Shown: in pieces, positions 1 to 10,837 of the stretch
Layout: each line of letters starts with the position of its first letter
Position numbering within the stretch: the first letter of the stretch is position 1
The notes under the pieces: model-generated
The model's input: the letters and a program-made list of their open reading frames with translations, nothing else
What the model was told of the DNA's origin: nothing
The model's database searches: none
Translations under genes and position numbers: made by a program
Source: Chara braunii
Lineage: Eukaryota; Streptophyta; Charophyceae; Charales; Characeae
Direction: 5' to 3'
Length of the DNA: 38,559 nt
Assembly (NCBI GenBank): GCA_003427395.1
Contig: BFEA01000052.1
Coordinates: 793,202 to 831,760 of the forward strand

Positions 1-60
<60 letters not shown>
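1..60. repeat. (AG)n microsatellite at the window edge
   Basis: A perfect run of AG dinucleotides fills the first 60 bases and must continue outside the window. The other end of the window is also a dinucleotide run, which suggests that both ends are assembly breaks at simple repeats. Confidence 0.97.
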
Positions 61-62
<2 letters not shown>

Positions 63-381
63 GGTGCGCTTGCGTCGGAGCGAATGTGAGGGCTTCCCCT
101 TTTAGAAGAGGAAAAGGGATCTTATCAATCGTATGAATGAGTGGAGGGCTGGCTTCGTTAATTTCAAGTAATATGTTTTGTTGTCGTGGCTGCGACTGCT
201 CATTTCTTCGTAGAGAAGTGGTGTTAAGACTAGTTGTATAATAAGCATAATAATCGCACCTGCATTGTTATTTTTGAGTGATGTGGCTTCAAGTACGGTC
301 AGATACATGTACCCTTGAGTGCTCACTAGTTTGCTATAGCGTGTGAGTCCTCTATTTATTTACCTTCGGTAGAATGCTATT

Positions 382-477
382 TGGTAAATTACTCCGCGGT
401 AAATACTGTTAAGTGTTTGGAAGACCACTGCGCGGTAAATGGGCATGATCACTATCGTCACTTACTGCTCGGTAAAT
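382..477. repeat. Cluster of four GGTAAAT motifs
   Basis: The heptamer GGTAAAT occurs at 382, 398, 434 and 471, in three cases preceded by CGC or CTC. The spacing is irregular, so this is not a simple tandem repeat. I see no gene within 300 bases. It could be a protein-binding cluster or a decayed repeat. The rest of 61-690 shows no gene. Confidence 0.4.
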
Positions 478-693
478 GTGGATGCTCGGTTACGCGATAA
501 TCAAAGTAGGAAACTAGGTCGGAAGTCTGCGTTCGCCGGTGCTTGGGTGGGATATTTGTGAAGAACTCGGAAGTAACGAGGGCATATGTGAAAGTGAGCC
601 GTAGATAGGGAGGGGTACGCGTTGTTCGGATTTTTTTTGGAAGAAACGAACAATAGACTTGCGGCGAATGGAAGGCATAGTGGTCATTATTAA

Positions 694-812
694 GCTTGAG
701 CTGGTGCGCAGACATATTTCAGCCCAGGCACAGAGCTACAAAGAACATGCCTTTTATTCGGGGGAAGGCGAGTGTGTTAATAATGAGCCCAGGTCCCCGG
801 CGGCAGCTTAAC
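694..812 (+). repeat. Tandem repeat unit, copy 1 (no U6 insert)
   Basis: This unit starts GCTTGAGCTG, contains TTTTATTCGGGGGAA near 753 and ends near CCCCGGCGGCAGCTTAACA. The same order of blocks recurs from 841, a period of about 147 bases. In this copy only about 17 bases separate the GTGTGT block from the CCCCGG block, so it serves as a nearly empty reference for the U6 insertion in copy 2. Confidence 0.65.
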
Positions 813-840
813 AGGTGAACCTTTTTATCATTCTTTGTTA

Positions 841-1104
841 GCTTGAGCTGTCGCTGTCGCTATAGTGGCTTTCAAAATAGGCCCGGAACTACGGAGAACT
901 TGCCTCCTTTTATTCGGGGGAAGACGGTAGTGTGTGAAAAAAAGAAAAATCCTCGTCCTTCGGGACATCCGTTAAAATTGGAACGATACAGAGAAAGAGA
1001 AGATTAGCATGGCCCCTGCGCAAGGATGACACGCATAAATCGAGAAATGGTCCAAAAAATTTAATTAAAAAAAACAAAAAATTCCCCGGCAGCAGCTTAA
1101 CATA
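841..1104 (+). repeat. Tandem repeat unit, copy 2, interrupted by the U6 sequence
   Basis: The block order matches copy 1: GCTTGAGCTG at 841, TTTTATTCGGGGGAA at 908, GTGTGT near 930, and CCCCGGCAGCAGCTTAACA at 1084. Between the last two blocks lies the U6-like sequence with A-rich flanks. The string TTCGGGGGAAGACGGTAG in this copy also forms one terminal inverted repeat of a small element at 31943-32052. Confidence 0.65.
955..1055 (+). pseudogene. U6: U6 spliceosomal snRNA copy, probably a retropseudogene
   Basis: The sequence matches plant U6 snRNA over its whole length. It has a 5' stem-loop GTCC-TTCG-GGAC, the block GGAACGATACAGAGA, the segment GATTAGCATGGCCCCTGCG, the internal stem region and the 3' end CGAGAAATGGTCC. 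Two differences stand out. The 5' hairpin is one base pair shorter than usual but still perfectly paired. A six-base duplication (AGAGAA type) lies directly after the ACAGAGA box that pairs with 5' splice sites. The 3' end runs into A-rich sequence instead of the T-run needed for RNA polymerase III termination, and I find no plant upstream sequence element or well-placed TATA box. A-rich runs of similar sequence flank it (936-952 and 1067-1083) and may be target-site duplications. It is therefore probably not expressed. Confidence 0.85.
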
Positions 1105-1248
1105 TACGGACCGAGCGTTTTTTTCTTGTGGCTTGGTATGTGTTTATTCCGTTTTGTGATTTTTTAATGGTACTTTTGGGATTTCTTACTGATTCTTGTT
1201 TGTTTCTTTTCGCATTTGCTTGGTTTGCTACAGAATGACTGATTGATT

Positions 1249-1289
1249 CGCGGAAATTATGTTTGACTGGCGGAAATTATGTTTGACTG
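1249..1289 (+). repeat. Two tandem copies of a 20-bp unit
   Basis: CGGAAATTATGTTTGACTG is repeated back to back. No function can be assigned. Confidence 0.7.
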
Positions 1290-1324
1290 CCGATTATCGC
1301 ATATGATTCAGTAAGTTCAATTCT

Positions 1325-1325
<1 letters not shown>

Positions 1326-1353
<28 letters not shown>
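1326..1353. repeat. (GA)n microsatellite
   Basis: A short run of GA dinucleotides. Confidence 0.9.
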
Positions 1354-1356
<3 letters not shown>

Positions 1357-1630
1357 AGGAGATTGATTTATAACTCAAGGAAAGAGATATAAAGAATCGT
1401 AGAACTACATATGATTTTGATTCTTTGCGTTGCTTTTCGTTCAATTATGATTCCAAGTACATGTGTATTTATGTGTATGCATATGTAGAGGCATGTATAG
1501 AGAGGTACCTTGAGGGCAGTGGTTGGTGACGACCTCAGGGAATCAGTCATCGGGCAGTCGTTGATGCTTAACCACAACCGGGGTTAAGGTGGATTATCAT
1601 TTACAGTGTAATCAGTTAGGTAGGGGATTC

Positions 1631-1708
1631 CGCAGACTGTTTTCGAGGGTTCACCCTTCTGATGAGTCGGTGAAACTCCGACGAAACAGTTTGTCAGAGC
1701 CCCTCGTT
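1631..1708 (+). ncRNA. Hammerhead ribozyme motif, copy 1 (most intact)
   Basis: The core reads CTGATGA (1659-1665), stem II GTCGG/CCGAC (1666-1670 and 1678-1682) with loop TGAAACT, then GAAA (1683-1686). Stem III can pair GCAGACTGT (1632-1640) with ACAGTTTGT (1686-1694) over nine positions, counting G-U pairs. A GGGG/CCCC pairing further out extends it. Between these parts, GAGGG (1645-1649) and CCCTT (1654-1658) can form a short stem I with loop TTCA. This is a type III layout. The weak point is a run of extra T residues (1641-1643) where only one base should separate stem III from stem I. An alternative reading uses a 3-bp stem III (ACA/TGT) with cleavage after GTC at 1695, but then stem I pairs poorly. 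Catalytic activity is unproven. Confidence 0.7.
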
Positions 1709-1818
1709 TGTTGTCCTTTTCTCCCGTCTACAGGTCTATATATATCGTCAAACAGAGCTGCCTACGGTAAACTGAAGGGAGAGAGGGAGGGAGAAGAGGA
1801 CAACAAACGAGGGGCTGT

Positions 1819-1855
1819 GACAAACTGTTACGTCGGAGTTTCACCGACTCATCAG
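1819..1855 (-). ncRNA. Hammerhead ribozyme motif, copy 2 (core damaged)
   Basis: On the minus strand, CTGATGA is followed by stem II GTCGG/CCGAC with the same loop, but GAAA has become GTAA, which should abolish activity. The 13 bases CCTGATGAGTCGG are also duplicated just upstream (to about 1872), so the core has a partial second copy. The 5' strand of the long stem III seen in copies 1 and 3 is absent. Confidence 0.65.
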
Positions 1856-1967
1856 GCCGACTCATCAGGAGGCTGTAGACGTATGTATATATGCATATAT
1901 AGTCAAACAGAGCTGCCCGGTAAACCGTAGGCAGAGAGGGAGAAGAGGACAACAAACGAGGGGCTGT

Positions 1968-2032
1968 GGCAAACTGTTTCGTCGGAGTTTCACCGAGTCA
2001 TCAGGAGGCTGAACCCTAAAAAAAAACAGTCC
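1968..2032 (-). ncRNA. Hammerhead ribozyme motif, copy 3
   Basis: On the minus strand, CTGATGA is followed by CTCGG/CCGAC (stem II, first pair lost), loop TGAAACT, then GAAA. The flank GCGGACTGT can pair with ACAGTTTGC to form stem III, as in copy 1, with base changes that keep several pairs. A run of nine T residues lies where the cleavage site should be, so this copy is probably inactive in the type III reading. Confidence 0.62.
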
Positions 2033-2093
2033 GCAGAATCCCCTACCTAACTGATTACACTGTAAGTGATAATCCACCTTAACCCCGGCTGTG

Positions 2094-2185
2094 GTTAAGC
2101 ATCAACGACTGTATATATGTATATATGTGTATATGTATGTACGTGTATATGCATATACTATACATGTATATATATGATGCTTAAC
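2094..2185. repeat. TA/TG-rich tract bounded by an 11-bp inverted repeat
   Basis: GTTAAGCATCA (2094-2104) and TGATGCTTAAC (2175-2185) are exact reverse complements around a TATATG-rich loop. The same undecamer also begins the left arm of the hammerhead foldback at 1562, so the element may have transposed or slipped more than once. 2186-2619 shows no convincing gene. Confidence 0.6.
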
Positions 2186-2619
2186 GTATCGATTGACTAT
2201 GCACACGTTTTTTTAAATCAGAGAAGAGGGAAATAAGAGGGAATAAACGAACTCCATCAGAAATGACTTGTGATGATTGGATGATGACGTGGATACAGGC
2301 TCTTTGAGTGCATTTGCACCAGCCAGCAGCACGTGAAGTCGGGAGTTGCCTGCTTCTTTCTGCATCTGGCATATTTATCTTAAATGATAGTGGGTGGAGG
2401 AGATCAATCAACAACCCAGGCCTCTGCTCTGCTGTGGCAGGTGTGATGCGGGTGTGCACTTTGTTCAGGGCATTCAGTATTTTGTATTGTTGCCCAGGAG
2501 GAGGCTGCTGCCTGTGTCCCGACATTGGGATTGAGGCTCTTGTCGATTTCCCGGGCCGCCGCCTCCTTGTGCAAGACAAAGTCTCTGCTGTTATCTCTCT
2601 GCGTGATTGCAGAAGATAG

Positions 2620-4149
2620 ATGATGGCTTCGTCTGTGCACGCAGAGCACGCTGGCATCTTGTGGCCGTCATGTGGTCCACGCCAGCTTGACTACTTGCCA
2701 CGTCAGCGTGACCATTTGCCAGGTCAGCGTGACAATGTCACTCGTCCGCATTGCGAGTATCGGATGCCAGTGGTTATTCGAGGGCATGCCAGGTTGATTG
2801 CCTCCGCTGCCGATGATTGCCAGTGCCCATGCAGCAGAAGAAGAAAGGCTAGACTCGGCGTGCTTCTGTCTCCATCTGACACGCAGCCACGTGTATCAAT
2901 TCCAACGAGAACTGTGGCTCCGATGACATGTACCTCCCTGAAATGGCAGCAGACCTGTGTCACCAAGTCTCGTTTCCTAAAATGGCAACTCAAGGACGGC
3001 TTTGAACGCTTTCTGCCTCGCGGCAACGACAGCAGCGCATTTCAAGCCGGCGGTCTTGCGACGAGCAATAGTGGTTGCGGGCGGCTCCTCTGGTCATTGT
3101 GCTGGATGAAGAAGAGCGGGTGGAGGAGGAGGGGGAGGAGATGTTCTCCGCTCATCACCGGGCCTCCATCTCTTGTCAAAAGTAGCTCTTTTCATACTAC
3201 CAGTAGTCGTACAGGGCATAGAAGAGTGATGGTGGCACACGATCATGGTGATGACGATGGGGNTGATGCTGGTGTTATTTATGGGCCCGTGCGTGCCAGG
3301 TCTTGCGTCCCAGCAGCAGCAGCAGCCGCTNGGCCTGCCGGTATTTTCTCCTCATCTGCGAGATACGTCTCCCTGGCTGCTCCTGCTGCCAGCTCAGTAG
3401 CAGCAGCGACAGCAGGAGAAGGAGCGGCAGAAGTAGCTCGAGAAGTAGCAGGCGTAGTAGCAGGAGAAGGAGCAACATTGCGAACATCAATGGTAGGGCA
3501 TCTGGGTGGAGAAGATGAGGAAGAGGCGTCGCAGTCTGTATCCCGAGGGAGCATGCGCGAGTTGCAAATCGAAGCTTCGCGGAAGATTCGTGATTTGGCA
3601 CGCCGGAGTAATCTGTCGGAGGCTCTTAAGGTTATGGCCAAACTGCAGAAAGAAGGGGTTCAGCCGGACACCATAGCTGTGTCGTCGCTAATCGCAGTGT
3701 GCGTGAAGACTGGCAACATGTCAAGAGCGCAGAGCATTTTTGATACCGCGTTCAGTAGGAAGAGAGGAGGGAAGAAGGATGGCGAGGAGGGGGAGGAGAA
3801 GGTGGTGGAAGAGGAGGAGGAGGAGGAGGAGGAGGGGGTGTTGAGGCCTGATGCTGTGGTGTTTGGCATATTGGTCAGGGGTTATGGTGCAAGCAAAACC
3901 CCGCAGTGGGGCAAGATCTCGCAATTACTTGCTTCGATGGAAAGGGACTATGCATTGAAACCCTCTACGGCGGTGTTTAATGAATTGCTGCAAATCTGTG
4001 CCCAACAGAACGACACGGAGCGTGGGATAGAGCTGATTGACAAAATGAGAAAGGCAGATTTGATGCCGGATTATCTCACATGGGAGGCTGTGAAGAAGCG
4101 CAAGCTTCTACGGAGTCACTTTCGCAAAGTTTTTGGTGGTTTGTTGTGA
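2620..4149 (+). CDS. PPR protein, probably organelle-targeted
   Basis: PPR proteins bind organellar RNA in a base-specific way. The open frame is 509 codons and ends at TGA 4147-4149. The C-terminal half, from about residue 312, is the supported part. It contains degenerate PPR helix pairs, for example LSEALKVMAKLQKEGVQPDT near residues 330-350, a pair starting VSSLIAVCVKTGNMSRAQSI, and a last one around TERGIELIDKMRKADLMPD, followed by a basic tail. A glutamate-rich insert encoded by GAG repeats (near 3790-3840) splits the array. The first 200 codons resemble nothing I know. An in-frame stop lies just before 2620, and ATG codons at 3229 and 3553 are alternative starts. The segment after 3229 is Ala/Ser-rich, as transit peptides often are. 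Two N bases (3263 and 3331) leave a small risk of hidden frameshifts. No intron is seen, which is usual for plant PPR genes. Confidence 0.75.
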   Translation: MMASSVHAEHAGILWPSCGPRQLDYLPRQRDHLPGQRDNVTRPHCEYRMPVVIRGHARLIASAADDCQCPCSRRRKARLGVLLSPSDTQPRVSIPTRTVAPMTCTSLKWQQTCVTKSRFLKWQLKDGFERFLPRGNDSSAFQAGGLATSNSGCGRLLWSLCWMKKSGWRRRGRRCSPLITGPPSLVKSSSFHTTSSRTGHRRVMVAHDHGDDDGXDAGVIYGPVRARSCVPAAAAAAXPAGIFSSSARYVSLAAPAASSVAAATAGEGAAEVAREVAGVVAGEGATLRTSMVGHLGGEDEEEASQSVSRGSMRELQIEASRKIRDLARRSNLSEALKVMAKLQKEGVQPDTIAVSSLIAVCVKTGNMSRAQSIFDTAFSRKRGGKKDGEEGEEKVVEEEEEEEEEGVLRPDAVVFGILVRGYGASKTPQWGKISQLLASMERDYALKPSTAVFNELLQICAQQNDTERGIELIDKMRKADLMPDYLTWEAVKKRKLLRSHFRKVFGGLL

Positions 4150-4549
4150 TGGCGATGGTGATGATGATTATGACGTGCTGCTTTGTTCTTCTTCTCTCTC
4201 TGCTCTCTCTACTCCCTCTTCTGGGCTGCGCTGCATTCCTGCCCCCCCTCCCTCCCCCCTCCCTTCTCCCCTTTCTCTCCCACTCAGCCCGACTCCTTGA
4301 TGCCAAGTTCTCTTTCTTGCCCCACGTATACGCTGGGCTTTGTTGGCATCCCACCACGGCCTTTCGATGTCTTGGCCGGAAGGGCAGAGGAGAAAGGAAG
4401 AGTTTCCTTCTTCTGGTCCTTTCTTGCCTTTCGTTCGTAAAGGGCAACAAACCCAACCAACGCATTGTCTTCCTGCTCCTTCCTCTTCCACGCTACTTAC
4501 CCCTTTCCCTCTCTCTGTCTCTCTCCCCCCTTCCACCTCCGGAGTTCTG
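4150..4549 (+). other. CT-rich 3' flank of the PPR gene
   Basis: The sequence is dominated by CT and CCC runs on the plus strand. The open frames here are low-complexity. It is probably 3' UTR and spacer. Confidence 0.5.
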
Positions 4550-4628
4550 TTTTTAATTTGTACATAACATCCTCCTCTCTTTTAATTTGTACATAACATT
4601 GTCCTCTCTTTTAGTTTATACATAACCT
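4550..4628 (+). repeat. Three tandem copies of a ~32-bp unit
   Basis: The unit is TTTTAATTTGTACATAACAT followed by CCTCCTCTC. The third copy is diverged (TTTTAGTTTATACATAACC). Confidence 0.8.
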
Positions 4629-4930
4629 GCATTCTGCTGGGCGTGAAATTTGAGGGTCAAACTAATCAACGCAATGCTTCATCGTACGGCCTTTTGCTTC
4701 CCTTCAAAGAATGTATCCTGGTAGGTAGCTTCCACCCCCTTGTTGTCTCTGTTTCTTTTGAATACACAGTGTGGGTATTGTTGTCGTTTTTTTTTGTTGT
4801 CGTCTTTGTTTTTGTCTTCTTGAAATTTCTGATGTCCTGCTTATTGGGGGAAGCTGCACCTCCAAGACAGAAAGAGAAAACGGAATTTTTGGGTCGGCCT
4901 CTCGTTAAGAAACGATAACAATGGAGGCTC

Positions 4931-5100
4931 ATGCGGTCTATTTGGGGGAAAGCACGATTTGGTAGGTGGGCATCTGAAAGCTGCCAGCTGGAAATCGTTG
5001 CACCAAATTCACACCATATAATGTGGTCTATTGAGGGGAAGGGACGGTTGGAAGGTGAAGGCATTTCTACGGTAGTGAAATAATTGCACCAAAGTATCCG
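4931..5100 (+). repeat. Degenerate tandem duplication, period about 90 bp
   Basis: Blocks GGTCTATTTGGGGGAAAG (4935) and GGTCTATTGAGGGGAAGG (5025) are each followed by matching GGTAGGTG/GGAAGGTG and TTGCACCAAA blocks. No coding role is seen. 4629-4930 holds no recognised gene. Confidence 0.6.
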
Positions 5101-5326
5101 ATCGTGTCTGCCTTCGTGAGTGTTCCATGAACGACGTAAGTTGAACGGTCTTAACTAAGGTCTGTTCCATTGGCAGGAAAGGAAAAGTTAACCTTTCTGT
5201 GGAAGTAGTACGAGAAGGAGGCAAGGTACCCTGAAGTGACCAAGTGTTCACATGAATCATTGGACGCCAAAATTGCCATGCAAGCTCGGGCGTCGTTTGT
5301 GAATCGCCTTCAGGGAGTAGTCGGTT

Positions 5327-5486
5327 GTGAGATACTTCGTCTATGTGAAATACTTCGTCTATTTAAGATACTTTGTCTGTCTGTGTAAGACACTCGTTCA
5401 TGTGAGATACTTCATCAATGTGAAGTGCTTTGTCTATGGAAGGTTCTTTGTCTAAGTGAAGTACATTGTCTATGTGAGAGATTGTG
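5327..5486 (+). repeat. Degenerate tandem array with ~20-bp unit
   Basis: About eight imperfect copies of TGTGARATACTTCGTCTA follow one another. Units vary by a few bases and by length. 5487-6230 shows no recognised gene. Confidence 0.7.
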
Positions 5487-6263
5487 AGCAATGAGATGGA
5501 ATGTACAGGTGAGATTATGTGAAACACTTGATGCAAATTCTGCTACACTGCAAGTTCTTTGACCTGTATTCATTTCCATTTCACATAGCTTAGATGAACT
5601 TCAATCAACAACTACAACCTCGTCTGTGTGCACGGGAAGAGGGGTTGCAGCAGTTGATTGAAGTCAGACTGAATGGTTTGAAATGAAAATGAATAGCAGT
5701 CACTGGAGAGGAAGGTTCGTGTGTTGACGCAGAACGTACGATGAACGGATCAGCAATGTCAGGGCTTCTTCCGCATGGAGGAGTTGCCCAGATACCCGAG
5801 TACATGTTGTCCTTTTTTTTAATCCAAGTTTTCTTTGGGTGGAATTGTTTTTTGAAAGAGCTATATCGACTCAAAGAGGCTTCTTTAAGTCTCAGGTCAC
5901 CATCTGCTCATTGATGCTGTCTGCCTTCTTCAAGCTTGTCTGAACTATTGTTTATTGTGAACTAATGCTCAGTCGAGCTGTGCAGTTGGTCATCTGTGGA
6001 TGTCGAGAAAACGACTGATGTCAAGACTCAACTACACCCTGCCGTGTGGGGTTGCCTGCCGTGCGATACATTGCCTGACGTTGTCTGCTTGTGAGTGTGT
6101 GGCTTTCGGATGTTGGTGTTTTGGCTGCCAGGTGTCAGTGCAGCTTCAACTGGGTGATCGATTGAGCTGCGAAGCAACAACGAAAGCTCTGTCCGCCCTG
6201 TGATCTCCTGTTGTGGACTCTTTCCTTCTGTAGGGGTTGTTATTGGTGCTTTGGTCTTGCTTG

Positions 6264-8522
<2,259 letters not shown>

Positions 8523-8567
8523 TCAATCGTCGTGTGTTATTTGCTGCCTGCTGCTACTTGGCGCTGA

Positions 8568-8608
8568 GGGGGGATGGGAGGGGGGGGTGGGGGTTGGGGA
8601 GGTTGGGC
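8568..8608 (+). promoter_or_regulatory. G-rich tract with G-quadruplex potential in the helicase 3' flank
   Basis: Seven runs of three or more G lie within 41 bases, starting 46 bases after the helicase stop codon. If transcribed, the RNA could form a G-quadruplex. The related human helicase DDX21 is known to bind such RNA structures. A link here is only a hypothesis. Confidence 0.5.
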
Positions 8609-9203
8609 TCACTGATCTATCGTCTTGCGATTAGCATCCTGTTATGTCATGTCTGCCTGCATTGTTGCTGTTATACTGTGCTCATTTTAGAGCCTTCGTT
8701 CTCTGCGGCCACTGAGGGTGTTCCTGTATTGTTGCTGTGAACCTTTCTCCCCTCTCTGAGAAAGGTAGCTTTCTCCTGTACCAGTGGGTGGAAAGGGTAG
8801 GGTGAGTGAGCATTTGGTTCATTTTTTCCTCTTCAGGTTTTGGGTTGCTGTCCAGATTTTATCATCTCCTTCAACACGAGACGTGGTTGATTGTACCCCT
8901 CGTTGGGAATGCTGTTGGGACCGCATCAGACCTATCAATGCATTTCCTAAGTTTCTTGTTGTACCTTCGCCGGCTCTCAAGAACAGACTTTCTCCTGCAT
9001 CTGCAGGCGGAGAGAGTGAGGATTGTTTCAACTTTTATTGTTTGCTACAGCTTTTTGTCATTTCCTCCGAAGGACAGAAGTGCAGTTTCTGGATCGTACG
9101 TTTAGGAAACATTTTTGTTGACCTCTGCCTAACACTCTCCGTGCTTTTTAGGTGCGTCGAGCCTTCCTTGATCTCATAAGTCAATGTTAGGTCTTTGGCA
9201 CGT
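8609..9203 (+). other. Non-coding spacer after the helicase
   Basis: T-rich sequence with no recognisable protein or RNA gene. The open frames of about 100-130 codons have no familiar domain and mixed composition. Part is probably 3' UTR. Confidence 0.5.
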
Positions 9204-9269
9204 GGCAAGATATGCATTCATTTTTCTTTCAGTATGTCTCTGCCTCTGGCAAGATATGCATTCATTTTT
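9204..9269 (+). repeat. Two direct copies of a 22-bp block
   Basis: GGCAAGATATGCATTCATTT is present at 9204 and 9248, a period of 44 bases. 9270-10120 has no recognised gene. Confidence 0.8.
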
Positions 9270-10124
9270 AGTAGTGGAGCGAGGCCCTGGTCGTCTGTAC
9301 CCAGCGAGAAAAGGTTGAAATGCAGGCAGTGGTGGCTCTTGCAGTATGTCTCTCTAGAGGACGGAGTGTTCGACTGTTCTTTCTCTAGGCGAAATGCGTG
9401 AGCAGTCCTGCCTCTGCCTGTTAAGCGTCACAGGGTGGCGATAATTTCCTACTTGTGTAGGACACCTGTTCATTTGTTTGGCTGGTCTTTGTCCTGTTTG
9501 CTGGTAGAAAAGGAAACCCAGTGTTCATTATCATTCATTTGGTGAGCGACATGTGATGAATGGCGGGCAATGTCCAGTCTGAAATAGGGTGGCAAGTGGG
9601 GTTCGTAGGTCTGTCTGATGAGAAGGAAAGGTAGGGGAAATCACAATGTGTTGACGAGGACGGATGGACTGTGGGCTTTCTACACAACTTGTTTGGAAGT
9701 TGGGAGTAAGTGCTCTGTTTGATTAGTCGTTGGCTAATCAATGGTTTGTGGCTGTTGCTGTCGGAGCAGAGTTTGGTTGAAATTGGGTGGGGGGGAAAAG
9801 AAGTCCTTGATATGCAAGAGGACAAACCTAGGTCATCTCAGAATGCATCTGGGCAGCGGAAGAGTGATGAAGGTGGATTTCTGACTACTGGTAGGCTAGC
9901 GTTTGCATTTCCAAACTGGACCCAGGTTTGTATGTGCGAGCTGTCCTAATGAAGTCTGTGGATGATGCATGTGTGTGTGTGCGTGGCTGCTGATATCAGG
10001 ATCCAAACGAAAGCACAGGATTGGCATGTTGATGGTGATTGGCGAGTCGTGAGTTTGAAACCCGATAAACTGAAGTGAGCTGGCAAGGCGACAGATTTGC
10101 ACACACTCACGGAGTCTAGCCAAC

Positions 10125-10211
10125 GGAGCCAACTCACCGGCGGCGTCAACCAAGAGGCGCCAATGGAGCCAACTAACCGGCGGCGTCAACCAGGAGGCGC
10201 CAACGGAGCCA
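10125..10211 (+). repeat. Tandem 40-bp repeat, two copies plus a partial third
   Basis: GGAGCCAACTMACCGGCGGC begins copies at 10125 and 10165, and GGAGCCA recurs at 10205. Copies differ by only a few bases. Confidence 0.85.
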
Positions 10212-10359
10212 CAACTGTTAATGAGCCACGATCTTAGGAAACGTACGGGATACTACAGGAGTGACCAAATTCATCGGAGTAGAAACGTTTCTACTCTATT
10301 TTTCCCTGCGGCCAATAGCTGGGACAAGTACTCATGGTTTAGATTAAATCACCGCTACC
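10207..10359 (+). repeat. 150-bp dispersed repeat, copy A
   Basis: It begins GAGCCACGATCTTAGGAAACG, carries a perfect 18-bp palindrome AGTAGAAACGTTTCTACT at 10278-10295, then a TATTTTTCCCTGCGGCC block, and ends TTAGATTAAATCACCGCTACC. It looks like a small non-autonomous element or part of one. Confidence 0.7.
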
Positions 10360-10369
10360 TGTTAACGAT

Positions 10370-10514
10370 CCACAATGTTTGGAAATGTACGGGCTACCAC
10401 AGAGGCGCCCAAATTCATCCGAGCAGAAATGTTTGTACTTTATTTTTCCTTGCGGCCGATAGCTGGGCCAAGTACTGGTGGTTTAATGGGGGCTTAGATT
10501 AAATCACCGCTACC
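10370..10514 (+). repeat. 150-bp dispersed repeat, copy B
   Basis: Same block order as copy A: CCACAATGTTTGGAAATGTACG, CAAATTCATCCGAG, TATTTTTCCTTGCGGCC, AGCTGGGCCAAGTACTGGTGG, and the same end TTAGATTAAATCACCGCTACC. The central palindrome has decayed. It lies almost head-to-tail with copy A. Confidence 0.7.
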
Positions 10515-10837
10515 CTATGCGGTCAAGTTTTTTCTCCTCCCTGAATTCGTGGACGGATCCGACCATATACTTGCTATAACGGCGGCAAAGCCTTTAGTGA
10601 GGATGAACTCCGGCGCTCGGTCGTAATAGTGAAAATGGATGCCAACAACCACAAGGAGACAACAAAACAGAAGACGGAAAAAAAAAAACAACAAAGAACA
10701 GTCGTGAAAAGAGGGAAAAAAAAATCTACGTATGATGCCCGACTGACATTATCACTTCGCTCGATGTTTCTGACTCCAACTTCGGCCTCGCGAGGGCATA
10801 TGAAATGAAATTGCAAAGGCAAACTGGAAATGAATGG

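Larger units (their letters stand above)
1556..2110. mobile_element. Foldback element carrying hammerhead-ribozyme motifs
   Basis: The outer arms, about 1556-1720 and 1946-2110, are inverted copies of each other, about 160 bp long and over 90 percent identical by eye. Both begin AGTCGTTGATGCTTAACCAC and end near CCCCTCGTTTGTTGTCC. Each arm contains one hammerhead core. The inner part holds another partial copy in the same orientation as the right arm, giving a direct repeat of about 150 bp on the minus strand (blocks starting CAAACAGAGCTGCC at 1749 and 1904). No protein is encoded. Known hammerhead carriers among eukaryotic mobile elements are Penelope-like elements and plant retrozymes. Which class this belongs to is not clear, and it may be a non-autonomous derivative of either. 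Confidence 0.7.

Noticed and set aside
3275-3641. Minus-strand frames of 108-120 codons opposite the PPR gene
   Set aside because: They are Leu- or Ala-rich shadows of the GC-biased PPR coding strand and have no domain of their own.
5327-5486. Possible CRISPR-like array
   Set aside because: Units are contiguous and degenerate without spacers of fixed length, so it is an ordinary tandem repeat.
8784-9179. 131-codon plus-strand frame after the helicase
   Set aside because: No recognised domain, T-rich codons and low-complexity context; probably chance in the helicase 3' flank.
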